Positions 36,401 to 46,070 of a DNA stretch of 64,000 nt are shown one piece after another. The notes below the pieces were generated by a model, which saw nothing but the letters and a program-made list of their open reading frames with translations, did no database searches and was not told where the DNA came from. The translations under genes and the position numbers were made by a program. The stretch comes from Oikopleura dioica. Taxonomy: Eukaryota; Chordata; Appendicularia; Copelata; Oikopleuridae. Numbering within the stretch: position 1 is the stretch's first letter; the number at the start of each line of letters is the position of its first letter. The stretch covers positions 11,082,157-11,146,156 of the forward strand of contig OU015566.1 in assembly GCA_907165135.1 (NCBI GenBank), given 5' to 3'.

Positions 36401-37350
36401 ATCGGGTACAACGAAAAAATACGAACAAACGATTTCCTCCGACTTCATGCTTCTGTTAGCGAGCGGGATGCTGCCTTACACCGCGTTATCACTCTCGAGC
36501 ATGTGCAAGTGACATTAACGATCGAGCATCGAAAACGTGGTGACATAGAAGTCTCGATTGTTTGTCCGAGCGGGACTGAGTCGCTTGTCGGCCCTAATCG
36601 CGCGAAGGATACAAGGTAACAAACAATGCCGATCTCCATAAATAACACGCGATATTTTTCAGCCCACTTGGTTTCAAAGATTGGACGTTTTCGACTGTGC
36701 GCTGCTGGGGCGAATCCTCAGTTGGAAATTATTATCTTATTGTTCGCGACCGCGGAGTCATCGATCATGGAATTCTTCGCTATTGGAAACTAACCCTGTA
36801 CGGCTCTTCTATAACCTCGGAAGATGTTCAAGAACGACGCCGAGAAGTAGAAGAATCCTACAGCGGTGAAAAACTCGACCCCGCGTCGAATTTTTCTATT
36901 CCTTGTCCGCCAGGAGAATCAGTTCCGTTTGACATTACCGAAGCGATTTCAGGTGAGTAATTGCTTCATAAACTTATCATCTTTATTATCGTTTCGTGAC
37001 GAAATAAACCACGGTACTCTCTTCTTTCTCCATAAAACTTTAGTTGTGGGCGTGGGAAGTTGAGCTAAAATAAGCATTTTTTTCTAAACAAGGATTAACA
37101 ATTTCAACTTTCAGATCGGACGCTGAAGCTTCTTGCGCTCATGAGCGGACTCTTTGTCTTCTGGTCGATCTACTTTACGATCGAGATGGCATTTTGCAAC
37201 ACAGACGAGAAAGTGCTCCTGGCAGATCCAGACGAGGACGATCTTGAGAATTCGGATTCATTCGTCGATCCCGCAAGGGCTCCGCAGCTTGGATCAACGA
37301 CTGGACATATTTCTTGTATAGATTCTGTTCTACAAAACAATGCAAAGTGA
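33427..37350 (+). CDS. PCSK7: Proprotein convertase subtilisin/kexin type 7-like (PC7), 818 aa
   Basis: Ten exons: 33427-33540, 33590-33757, 33869-33967, 34103-34324, 34770-35118, 35274-35728, 35978-36283, 36398-36615, 36663-36952, 37115-37350. They sum to 2,457 nt. Layout: signal peptide; inhibitory prodomain ending NRKKR (autocleavage site); subtilisin-like catalytic domain with Asp in VVDDGV (about 227), His in KHGTRC (about 268), Asn in SGNGG (about 368) and Ser in GTSAAT (about 454); P domain ([20 protein letters not shown]); a transmembrane helix ([18 protein letters not shown]) and a short acidic tail. Phrases such as VLDGP, DSMEA, FNKH and [12 protein letters not shown] are characteristic of PC7 rather than furin. 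It would cleave secretory precursors after basic residues in the Golgi and at the cell surface. The intron after 33757 begins GC. Exon 5 could instead start at 34803. The donor at 36283 is the least certain junction. Confidence 0.93.
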
Positions 37351-37359
37351 AAGAAGCTA

Positions 37360-37697
37360 TCAGTTCAACAAAGTCGCTTTTGAATTCTTTTGGATTCTAA
37401 TTATGCTGTCAATTGCTTTCTCCACTTTTTTCAATTCTTCTTCAGACAGGAGAACATTTTTTAATTCTTTAAATTTCAATTGAATAGTTCAAACTCTCAC
37501 CGATTGAATTCCTCAAAACGGATAATTGAGGACCATTGCTCCCCTTAAAACTCTAAATGCCCTTCAAAAAGAACCTAATGTAGGCGTTTCTCTGACTGTT
37601 GTTTTTTTATTTTTCCAAGGTGTCATAATTTTCAAAAAACCAACCCGACAAAGTAATATGAATGCTGTAAATACTCACATACGATACTTTCTTCCAT
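37360..37697 (-). CDS. Small gene, 57 aa, unknown
   Basis: Three exons: 37697-37683, 37552-37501, 37466-37360. They sum to 174 nt. Donors are GTATGT and GTGAGA. The product begins MEESISFKGSNGPQLSVL and ends in a Glu/Lys-rich helix (SEEELKKVEKAID). It is small, charged and without membrane segments. Its stop codon lies 9 bp from that of the convertase on the other strand, so the two are tail to tail and their 3' UTRs must overlap. I do not recognise the family. The second intron is only 34 nt, which lowers confidence. Confidence 0.45.
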
Positions 37698-37760
37698 GTT
37701 CGATTGATAAATGAAATAAAGCAAAAACAAAATACATAAAGTTCTTGTCTTCAATTCTAG

Positions 37761-38569
37761 TGAAGTTCGCCTACTCCTCCTTGTTTTCAGCGGTTTATAA
37801 AAGCTTATTCTTCTTCACTTTCTAAATAATGTTTATTCTGTAGAACGGATTTAGTAAATAAGGAGTATTTCGCGTCATTGTTCACCGATCACCATGGAGA
37901 GGGTGTCCCTGTCGATTTCTGGCAAGATTCGTTTATTTTTAAATTCAATTACTCCTTTTCATCATGTTCAGAGATCCGTTCCCAATTGAAAAGTTCGAGA
38001 ACGACAACACTTTCGGCAACCGAGAAAGTATCTTTCTGGTACATTAATTTATTAATATAAACTCTTAGAACACCGTCACGTGGTAGGGAAAGAAGATCCG
38101 TTTCAAAGATTGGCATATACTCACACGTTACAGAGCCAAAGGTGATTTTCAGTGTATCCCTTCTTGAGAAAGGGCATAATCTTATGATTGAACCTGCCTT
38201 TCTGTTGCCAAAATTAATTATATTGTGTATTTTATTGCTTTAGTTCCTCCTTGATTTCAATTCTATCGATCATAAAATCCTAATATTTTATTCAATTTAG
38301 GCGAACACGAGACTATCATGATCCTCAAGCTCCTCGGGACTCCCTTGACTTTGTAATTAAAACTACTCATGTTCCATGGAAATTCAACGCGAGCAAAAAT
38401 GAGGTTCTTGTCCAGGTAAGGATCGCTGAGAACCTCCGTTTTTAAAATATTTTTGTAGCGAGAAACGTTGGGAATTGACACTGGACGAAAGCTGAAGAAC
38501 CGCACTGTTGAAGAAAAACTGGCCTTCGATCCTGCTGACCCGCCGATAAGGAACGCGATCTGCAAATAG
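37761..38569 (+). CDS. Unrecognised multi-exon gene (5' end uncertain)
   Basis: A phase-consistent chain reads 37844-37930, 37972-38038, 38069-38082, 38153-38203, 38301-38415, 38459-38569, ending in TAG. It predicts about 148 residues that include SLFTDHHGEGVPVDFW, EKFENDNTFGNRESIF, FVIKTTHVPWKFNASKNEV and an end at IRNAICK. Most junctions are GT-AG with introns of 30-97 nt. One or two 5' exons are likely near 37761-37792, but the start codon is not resolved. Two potential N-glycosylation sites (NAS, NRT) hint at a secreted or membrane protein. No family was recognised. The start lies only about 60 bp from the divergently transcribed 57-aa gene, which suggests a shared promoter. Confidence 0.45.
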
Positions 38570-38639
38570 AAATAAAAATTACTGCCCGACAAATACTGAT
38601 GCGCGAGATTCGCTCCTCCTTGTTTGTTGAGCACTTGGT

Positions 38640-38945
38640 GAAACTTCAAATGCCGAAATAAGACATATTGAGATCGCGATAAGGGTTACTGTTCATGAAA
38701 AACAAGTGGCAAACAGCAAGGATGGAAATCAACTCATCCGGGGTCATCATGGAGCAAATACGAACAGGGGATACGTGCGAAAAGTTGACGGAGGCTTTTA
38801 CAGTCTTTAAACATGATTTAAGCAATAAAATCAGATAGATTATGGCTCGATATTTGTTTTTGTTTGGGTTTTCTTTGAATTTATTGCAATCATTTTCACT
38901 TTTATTGAATGTTTTCATATGAACTGCACCAGATGATGATATCAT
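38640..38945 (-). pseudogene. Possible GPCR relic
   Basis: A minus-strand frame contains MMTPDELISILAVCHLFFMN followed by SNPY. This resembles the third extracellular loop and TM7 of galanin- or somatostatin-type receptors, where a CH pair and an NP..Y motif follow a TP start. There is no TM1-TM5 in phase with it. The intact receptor next door has its own TM7, so this looks like a decayed duplicate. It could also be chance. Confidence 0.3.
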
Positions 38946-39172
38946 TAAAATATTCTACGCTTTACAAATTGTTTTCGGTGGCTTCTTTGAATGAAATGGG
39001 CTTTTCATAGTTAAAAAATCTCCCAATTTTTTATAGATATAGTTTTTAGAACTTTTCCTACTTGCTGAAGGCTCGGAGTTTATGTATTTCATCGTTTTTC
39101 CGAGGGAAGTTGCTTCTTGGAATCTTATGGAGGTTACCGTAATATTTCTTGTGCTCGATATTAGAATTCCCT

Positions 39173-40970
39173 TCAACCTCTCCTGCAGCTGAGGATATGA
39201 AAAAGATCGGTTCGGAACTCATTGCTCAGGAAGCAATAAATAATCGGATCGACGCAGCCAGCCACTTCGAGAAAATATGCAAATCGCTTTCTATGTTTTA
39301 GACAAACCTTGACCCATCAACTGGAAAACTACTTGAACCATATTCAGAAATCTACTGCAGCTCCATTCGGTCTTCCAAGCTGTCAAATGGGATCATTAAA
39401 ATTCTAATCATTTGGCATAAAGTTGAGAAAAGTAGATCCCTGTCTAGCATAAAGACGATCTTTGACGTGTGATATGGCATCCATGCGATAATATAACTGA
39501 CCATCAGAGCTTTTAACGGGCTATATAATTGAATTATTAAAATAGTCGATTATTCCTGTTTTATGAACTTTGAACGGCCTTGCCTATGAGCAGCTTTAAA
39601 ATACCCTGTTGAGCGGTTGCAGATTTCAAGTTGACTTTTTTCATATGCCTCGTTATTTTCAAATACACTTCGAAAAAAGCTCAATCGTGAAGTCTATTGG
39701 CCGAATATACCTGTTGAATATGAAGTGATGATAATTAAAAGAGGGACAAAGAAAAGAAAGACGCTTCTTGCTATTCTCCATTCTAGCACCCAATCCTCGG
39801 GCCCACAGAATGATAGCGTTGTGAAAGGCTCTCCATTTGTTGATAGCTTCATGTTCGGCACATCGAGTTCTATTTGTTTGACTCCAATGGCTGTCGGTAA
39901 GGCACTTGCAATTGACAACATCCAGCTTTTTAATGGTTCGAATGTTGTAGTTTATATTCGAAGTACCAACATTTTTACAGAAGAATCTCACAATTACAGA
40001 CGATGTCACATCGACAATTTGCTTCAAAGCGAATCAATATTGAATTGAGATTTGAACCCTTCCTAAGTGCGATAAATGCTCTGTGATGCGGTAGTCTTTG
40101 AGTCTATAAACCGCAAGGTAAATGGGTCAGTTACATTTGAGCTCTAAAGAGTCGGATCTAACCTTGTTTTTGAAGCCAACTACAGTCATAAAGCGATCGA
40201 TTCCTAAAAGGCACAGGAGCAAAGAAGTTTCACTTGACGCCATGTCTTCCATGTAAAAGGATAATTTACACATTAACCGTCTTGAAGATAAAGTCAAGGC
40301 TTATATAAAATGCAGTCAACTTACCCGTGCTGCCAGTAGGGTGTCGAGTGAATGGAAATCTGACAAAAGGGTGAAAGAAATAAGTTTAAAGGCAATCAAG
40401 GAACCCGTGTGTGACGTGAATAGCTATTGGAATCAAGGAAGAGTAATAAGATAGCTTCTCAAAGTTATAACTTATAAGGGTCAGGTCAATCATTGTCCAT
40501 TGATGAACTTAATTTTCCAATAAGTTCACCAGCCAGTCTCAAAAACCTGTCTAATATTGATTCATTTTTTGGTTTTAAATATCAGACCATCCTAATTATG
40601 TCGACAAAGCGAGGCATTTAACATTGATTGAATCCTTCTCTGAATGAAGGAATCGTTTAATGATGAATATAAACCCTCTTCCCTGAGCAGGCAGGACAAT
40701 CAGCTGAAATAAAATATTCGATATGCTCATGCAAAGAAGCAACGATGCTGTCGGGTTCGCTTTCTTCTTCGATCGCCCGACGAAAAGGACGATGATGACC
40801 AAAGTGTTTCCAATAATCCCTTGAGTTAACTTTTAGGTCTCATGCTAGATAAATACGACGCAAACGATGATTTTCTCTTATTGTGAGATAATATTGACTA
40901 ACATCAATATATACCAGCCATTACAGATCTACCTTGAATAAATGCGATTGACAAGACGGTTATTATCCAT
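39173..40970 (-). CDS. Class A (rhodopsin-like) GPCR, probably peptide-type
   Basis: This is a multi-exon receptor on the minus strand. The likely start is the ATG at 40970 (MDNNRLVNRIYS). Recognisable parts in order: TM1 end GNTLVIIVLFV; TM2 LLLCMSISNILFQLIVLP; TM3 end with a DRY-type IDRFMTVV; TM4 WMLSIASALPTAIG; second loop with Cys (SFCGPEDW); TM5 SVFLFFVPLLIIITSYST; TM6 IIAWMPYHTSKIVFM; TM7 VAGCVDPIIYCFLSNEF, with DPxxY in place of NPxxY. The stop is at 39173. Some N-terminal and loop junctions could not be fixed, and non-canonical splices may be involved. The TM6-TM7 signature resembles galanin, somatostatin and allatostatin-type receptors. The ligand is unknown. Confidence 0.75.
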
Positions 40971-41169
40971 CTGGAATCGTTTCCCGTATCTTCGTCTTTT
41001 TATTATTGAAAAATGATGATTTTCTCTGAGAAAAACTTCTTGTCAGTCTCTTTGTTGTTTTCAATTTTTCCTTCTGAAATAAGCGTGGAATTCGCGCAGG
41101 GATTTTGAAATACTCCGTCGCCATTTCCGGACATGGAAAAAAGGCCCGAAATGTGTTGCTAAAAAAGGG

Positions 41170-41640
41170 ATGATCTTTCTTCTACCGCTGGTTTATCTGG
41201 CATTTGCTGTAACACAACAAGTCAGTTCGGTACAAGAGCGCCGCTATATTTCTATTCTTTTTAATCGCAAAAAAGGCCAGCTGACACCCAGCCTCTATCT
41301 TTTTTCGTTTTATATATCTACCGTCGACAGGATTCAGGGCGGGTTCACTGACAAATAGGAACACGTGGAGGTCTATTTATACCACGGAACATTCATTACA
41401 AATGCTATAGGCTCAATTCACTGGATAGTGACCTCGACAGCAGACTGTCGACAGAAGACAAATGGTGATGAGCATCTATTTTAGCTGGTGCTTACGGTAT
41501 TAGAGATCCGATGTTAAACAGAATGAAAAATTAGCATTTAGCGAATCTTTTTCAGAAATATATCCGCTTTATACTCGAAAGTGAATCTGGCAAGTACAAT
41601 ACTAGTGACAGCACTTTGCAGGCATTCATTTTTTACTGTG
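41170..41640 (+). pseudogene. Trypsin-like serine protease relic
   Basis: A signal-peptide-like start (MIFLLPLVYLAFAV) is followed by DRIQGGF, which matches the activation site R|IVGG of S1 proteases. Next come GSIHWIVTSTADC, which matches SxxWVLTAAHC with the catalytic His replaced by Asp, then AGAYGIRDP. An in-frame TAG follows FTDK (41356-41358), and the later segments need frame changes. The remaining catalytic half is not seen. I read it as a decayed, non-catalytic S1 protease copy. Small unrecognised introns could rescue part of the frame, but not the His to Asp change. Confidence 0.4.
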
Positions 41641-43044
41641 TAGCTCATCATGTATTTCGATAATTTCTTGTCATCGTTATGTCAAATAGGTTCTCTTTGA
41701 GTATCGTTGTCTCACCTCAAACGTATGAATATTCATCTTATACAGTTATACTCGGCGCAAAAACGTATAAAAATGCGTATTAGACTATTTGTTTTTACTC
41801 TATGGCATAGAGTCTCTATGCAAAGGTTATAGAAGGTGGGGAGTAGTAGGAGGGGTTTAATTAAAATCTCGCGGTTAAAATTATTGACGAGTAATGGAGT
41901 TACCGATAGATCCACTTCAAAGCATCTAGGATTAATTAACTAAACTCGAGGATAAATTCCATTAAAAATTCAAAAGACGATTTAATTGCATGAAAACTTT
42001 TGAGGCGATCCTTCGAGAAAAAAAAATAAGAGAAATGAATGCAATTAAAATGCATTAATTCTCGCAGCTTCTCATTTCTAAAAGGCACATAAAATTTGCA
42101 TCAAATATTGAAATGATCATCCTTCCTTCATTTGATTTATTTCCTCCTGTCTGTTTATAAATTTAAGTCTCAGTCTGAAAAAAGAAAAAGCAACTAAAAT
42201 CTCTTACTTTTCATTCTCACAGAAAAAAAATGATTTTTCTCTGGAGTGACAAGCAAGATCTTGTGTTTAAATCCAGGATAATTGAACGCTTCAACGAGTA
42301 ATCTTCTCTATGCACTGACTGTGGTAAATGTCTTGCGTACGTCTTGCAGGCTGTGACAGCAAATTTAGAAGTGATGAGTCGGAAAATTGAAAACGAAATC
42401 TAAGAAAATGAAGACTTCAAGATATGAATGACATATCCAAGGATTTGAAGATTCGCCAAAATGGCACTTTTGTTGTAATTTTGATGATTTTTGTGATTTG
42501 AGATTATGTCTCTACTATTGGCACTTTTAATAGCTAAAAATACGGCAGTGCGCTTAATATTGTAAACTTATATATTTAATTTGCAAGAGTGGTATATAGA
42601 CGAATACAAACCTACTGCAAATATATTCTCCTCGTTGATCGCAAATCGGTTTTGCTTTGCAGACTGAAGATTCCCGTTGACGTGCCCTGTCATACTTATT
42701 CTGCCAACTTGACAAAATAATATGGATATTTTTATAAGGCATCAATTCTGAATTACTAAATATGAACTTATAAAGCTACTATCATTTTTATGAAAACCAC
42801 GTGAAAGTTACGCCCTGGTTTTATGTGGCTAGGAATGGTAATAAATTGATAAAGGCTGTGTTGCAACCGGCTTGTATCGTGTGAGAATCAACCAACTCCC
42901 CAGCAACGGCGGTTGTAAATAAAGTTTACAGTAATTTTTATACGGTCAGCACTCGTGAGAGTCTCAGCATCTGGTATATAACCGACAGCCTGTCGGCTAC
43001 AGTTATACTTTACAAAAAGTATCATTCTGAGCAAGAATAAAATT
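41641..43044. other. Intergenic, promoter of the first ZP gene at its end
   Basis: About 1.4 kb are AT-rich and no gene is supported. The last 100 bp hold the TATA box of the ZP-domain gene. Confidence 0.5.
42975..42981 (+). promoter_or_regulatory. TATA box of the plus-strand ZP gene
   Basis: TATATAA lies 64-70 bp upstream of the ATG at 43045, a typical spacing for a short 5' UTR. The minus-strand paralog has a TATA-like motif in the same place. Confidence 0.6.
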
Positions 43045-44614
43045 ATGAAGCTTTTTGTCCCTCTTTTAGTATCGCTCTCATCAGCGGAAACCGATTGTAA
43101 TAAAGTTCGCCGATACCTGTACCCTGATGAAGGGGACTGTCCGAAAGAGATGAAATGCTCCGAGGAGTTCGCTTGTGCTGTAGACAAGGACGATTGCGAC
43201 TTGTATCAGTGCGTCAGTGCCACTGGTTGCCCCCCTGGCACGACTTATTCCGTCTTCAATCCACAAGCAAGTGCTGACGATGGCGCTGATCACGAGATCA
43301 ACGGCTTGGAAGGCTACTACTGCAATCCTGAAGGAGCTTTAACTTGCTCATACGACACCGATGGAAATTTTTACATCGATGTGGTCGTCGATAACAAGAA
43401 ACCCTGGATCGGTGCGCCTCAAGATGACGACGAAAAGCGAAAAGTTACGCTTATTTCCAAGACCAAACACGATCAACACGTTGAGGGAACAGCGTTCAAA
43501 CAATTCCACGACAGCGAATGCGTCGGAGAGGAGATCGAGGATGGAACAAAAGTCCATTTTCGCAAAAGTGCAAACGATCCAAATTGCCAAGATGAATTCG
43601 ACTTTGGCCACATCTACAGTGAAATCAACGGCTTCACTTACGTTGTCGACTTCTTCATCGGTAATTAAAGCTTTAATGATTTATCTTACTGCTCATTTTT
43701 AGGATTCGATGATTACTGGCACATTAACGAGTTTGGAGAGGAACGAATCCTTAAAGGCGGTGTTTCGAACCAATTTCAGTGCCGATTGAAAGCTTCTGAC
43801 CACGGCTGGGTCGACCCGAATCCTTCATCGAATAGAACCTACAATTATGTCGAGTATAACGGTCAGATCCCGTTCACCTTCAAAGCATACGTCGATCGAG
43901 ACTTTTCGGAGGAGTACGACGGAAGTGTTATCGAACTAGGTGACGAGTACGAAAATGATGGTATCTTTGTCGAAGCTAAGCATGGGGCCGGTGATGGCTT
44001 GGAGGAACACATTATGCATCTCAGGTAAAATTCAATAATGGTTACTTCAAATTTTTTATCTACGTTGCCAGAGAATGCACAAGCCACAACTATCTCAAAA
44101 TCGGTGAAAGCGACGATGGCACTCCGATCTTCGAAGACACTCCCTCAGGAACTTTCGCCTTTTTGAATGATGGCTGCATGGACAACAACATAGTCACCTA
44201 CTCCCAAAAGAATGACAGAACCGAATGGACAAATGATGTAAAGACTTTTGTGAAGGATCAATTCAAGTTGCAAGTCGATGCAGCTGCAGGAGGAAACGGC
44301 GCCAAGGTTAATTCTGAAAAAATCTCATAATTTATCCTTTTTAGATCACATACTCATGTGAGATGGTTCTCTGTCCGCTCGATATTTTCAAAGGTTCCAC
44401 GTCTCCCGGAGAACCTTGCCATTTGAACACCAAATGTTCAAACCGATACGACAATCTCTTCTCCGCTCGACATGCTAGAACCTCCCCCGCCAAGAACGAC
44501 GATGTTCTGATCAAAACAGTTTATGAAGAAGGAGTCATCATCACAAATAGCGCCGAAATCGGGAATTTTGCTCTTGGCCTTGCCGTGGCGAGTCTTCTAC
44601 TTCTTGCGCTCTGA
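43045..44614 (+). CDS. ZP-domain surface protein, 480 aa
   Basis: Four exons: 43045-43660, 43703-44024, 44072-44306, 44345-44614. They sum to 1,443 nt. Introns are 38-47 nt. Signal peptide (KLFVPLLVSLSSAE), then a Cys-rich N-terminal module of about 90 residues, then a zona pellucida domain: ZP-N with paired Cys around the DEFDFGHIYSEING stretch, ZP-C with GTFAFLNDGC and the hallmark ITYSCEMVLCP. The tail ends in a hydrophobic stretch (FALGLAVASLLLLAL), consistent with a GPI signal or membrane anchor. ZP proteins polymerise into extracellular matrices after cleavage near this anchor. A paralog lies at 53610-55189 in the opposite orientation with the same exon structure. Confidence 0.88.
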
Positions 44615-44772
44615 AAAAACACTTATTTACGTGGACTTTACAAAGTTTATTCGATATTTTTTTTCTGGAAAGTCAGCTACTTATCCTTCCAAATATAATC
44701 ATCAAGCACAAATCTTATTTTAAATATACAATCAATCGATAAACAAAAGGCACATCTTGCTGTCACATTTAG

Positions 44773-45205
44773 TTAGATATTATGAGTAAATTGCGCGAGC
44801 TTCCGCTTTTGTCTGAATAACAGTTTGATTTGCCACTCCTTCGAAGTCAAGTATGCGTAGCATAATTCTTTGTCTTTGTCAAACATACATATGACAAGAT
44901 TTTGTTGCTTTGGTGACTCTGCGAGAACGAATTGATGAGTAAGTGCACTTTTATTGATAGTTTTCACACAACAAAGAAACGTTAGCTACAATGTTTTGTT
45001 TGAACTTTTCAAAAAGATTGTGAATTGTGGAGTTGCGAAGATATATTTGGAGCAGCGACGAAAGATTGTGAGGTGGGGAATTCCGTCGAAAGGGAATCAG
45101 GAATTGTCTGCGAAGTTAAGATCTAAACGTGGACTTGTTGTAGCCGGGAGTGAAGACGGTGTAGAAGCCGTTGTTTTCGTATTTTCCCGACGATGCCCAT
45201 CTTAA
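44773..45205 (-). CDS. Possible small gene, frame uncertain
   Basis: The last part reads as convincing protein (FVLAESPKQQNLVICMFDKD, then LTSKEWQIKLLFRQK) and stops at 44773. Upstream exons can be joined through GTTCAA...AAAAG to about 45130, and less surely to 45205. In the 5' part all three minus frames are open in places, one starting MGIVGKIRKQRLL. The plus strand is also open from 44954 to 45205, so strand and start are not certain. No family is recognised. Confidence 0.3.
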
Positions 45206-46070
45206 AACGAAGATTTAGGGTTGATGATCTTTTTTAACCGACAGGATTAAATCAACAATCTGCTGAAAATAGCGAGCGATCTAAAAATAGGCGTTGTTCA
45301 AATTTGTATGGGGCCATATTTTTCTTTCACACTACCAAAGCTTGGGAGCTGCGATAACTCGAGGTCTGAGACAGATCTGAGTTCTCTATTTTTTCAACTT
45401 TCAACAACTGTCTAGTTTTGCTGAGACCGGCTGAATTTGAACTTGGTGATAAAATTTAATTTACAAGATCGAAGGCCAAAAATTGATTAATTAACGCAGT
45501 AGACCGCTGTCCAACTCTAACCCTAAACCCTAACCCAACCCTAACCCAACCCTAACCCATTGGGATTGATTTGTACTTACGGTATATTTTTGAGTACGAG
45601 CTCTTCTAAGGACTGAGTTTGATTATCTTCTCTTTCCATTATTCTGTTGTAGAAAAAAAAATCTATCTGTTTCTTCGTTTGATTTTTCAAAAGGGTAGAT
45701 TTTTTAAAAGCTTGAAAACTATCTTTTCAAGGGTGGTGGAGATGAGGGTGACTGCCGCTACAGCTAGTCGCGTCGCGCCCTTTTATTCCATCGCCCGTGG
45801 GGCGCTCGATCACGCTCGCGCCATTTTAGGCAGCAAGCGAGATCTGCGTTAGTTACGAAATATTCGTTAAATAAAAACATTGCTATTACATCGAACCGCC
45901 AGGTCGACCCAATTTTTGAAATTTTGTCTTTTGGAGATTTTTCAAAAATATTTATTTTTCTGAATTTCAATAACAAAAATTGGCTACTGTTATTGAAACA
46001 CCGGAAATAAAATCTACTCAAGCTAGTTTATGAAAATATACTCCGCATGAAAGCTTCATATCTACAATTT
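45206..46070. other. Intergenic with telomere-like array and GC-rich block
   Basis: No gene is called. It holds the CCCTAA-type array at 45515-45559 and a GC-rich block at about 45740-45850. The block contains GCGCCATTTT, similar to YY1 or E2F sites, which may be a promoter for an unidentified transcript. Confidence 0.4.
45515..45559. repeat. Interstitial CCCTAA-type array
   Basis: About six degenerate units of CCCTAA and CCCTAAC/CCCAAC lie in tandem. The unit matches the chordate telomere sequence on the complementary strand. Flanks are ordinary single-copy sequence. Confidence 0.7.

Noticed and set aside
44954-45205. 83-codon plus-strand frame
   Set aside because: No ATG at its start, and the minus strand gives a more protein-like product in the 3' part; left undecided.
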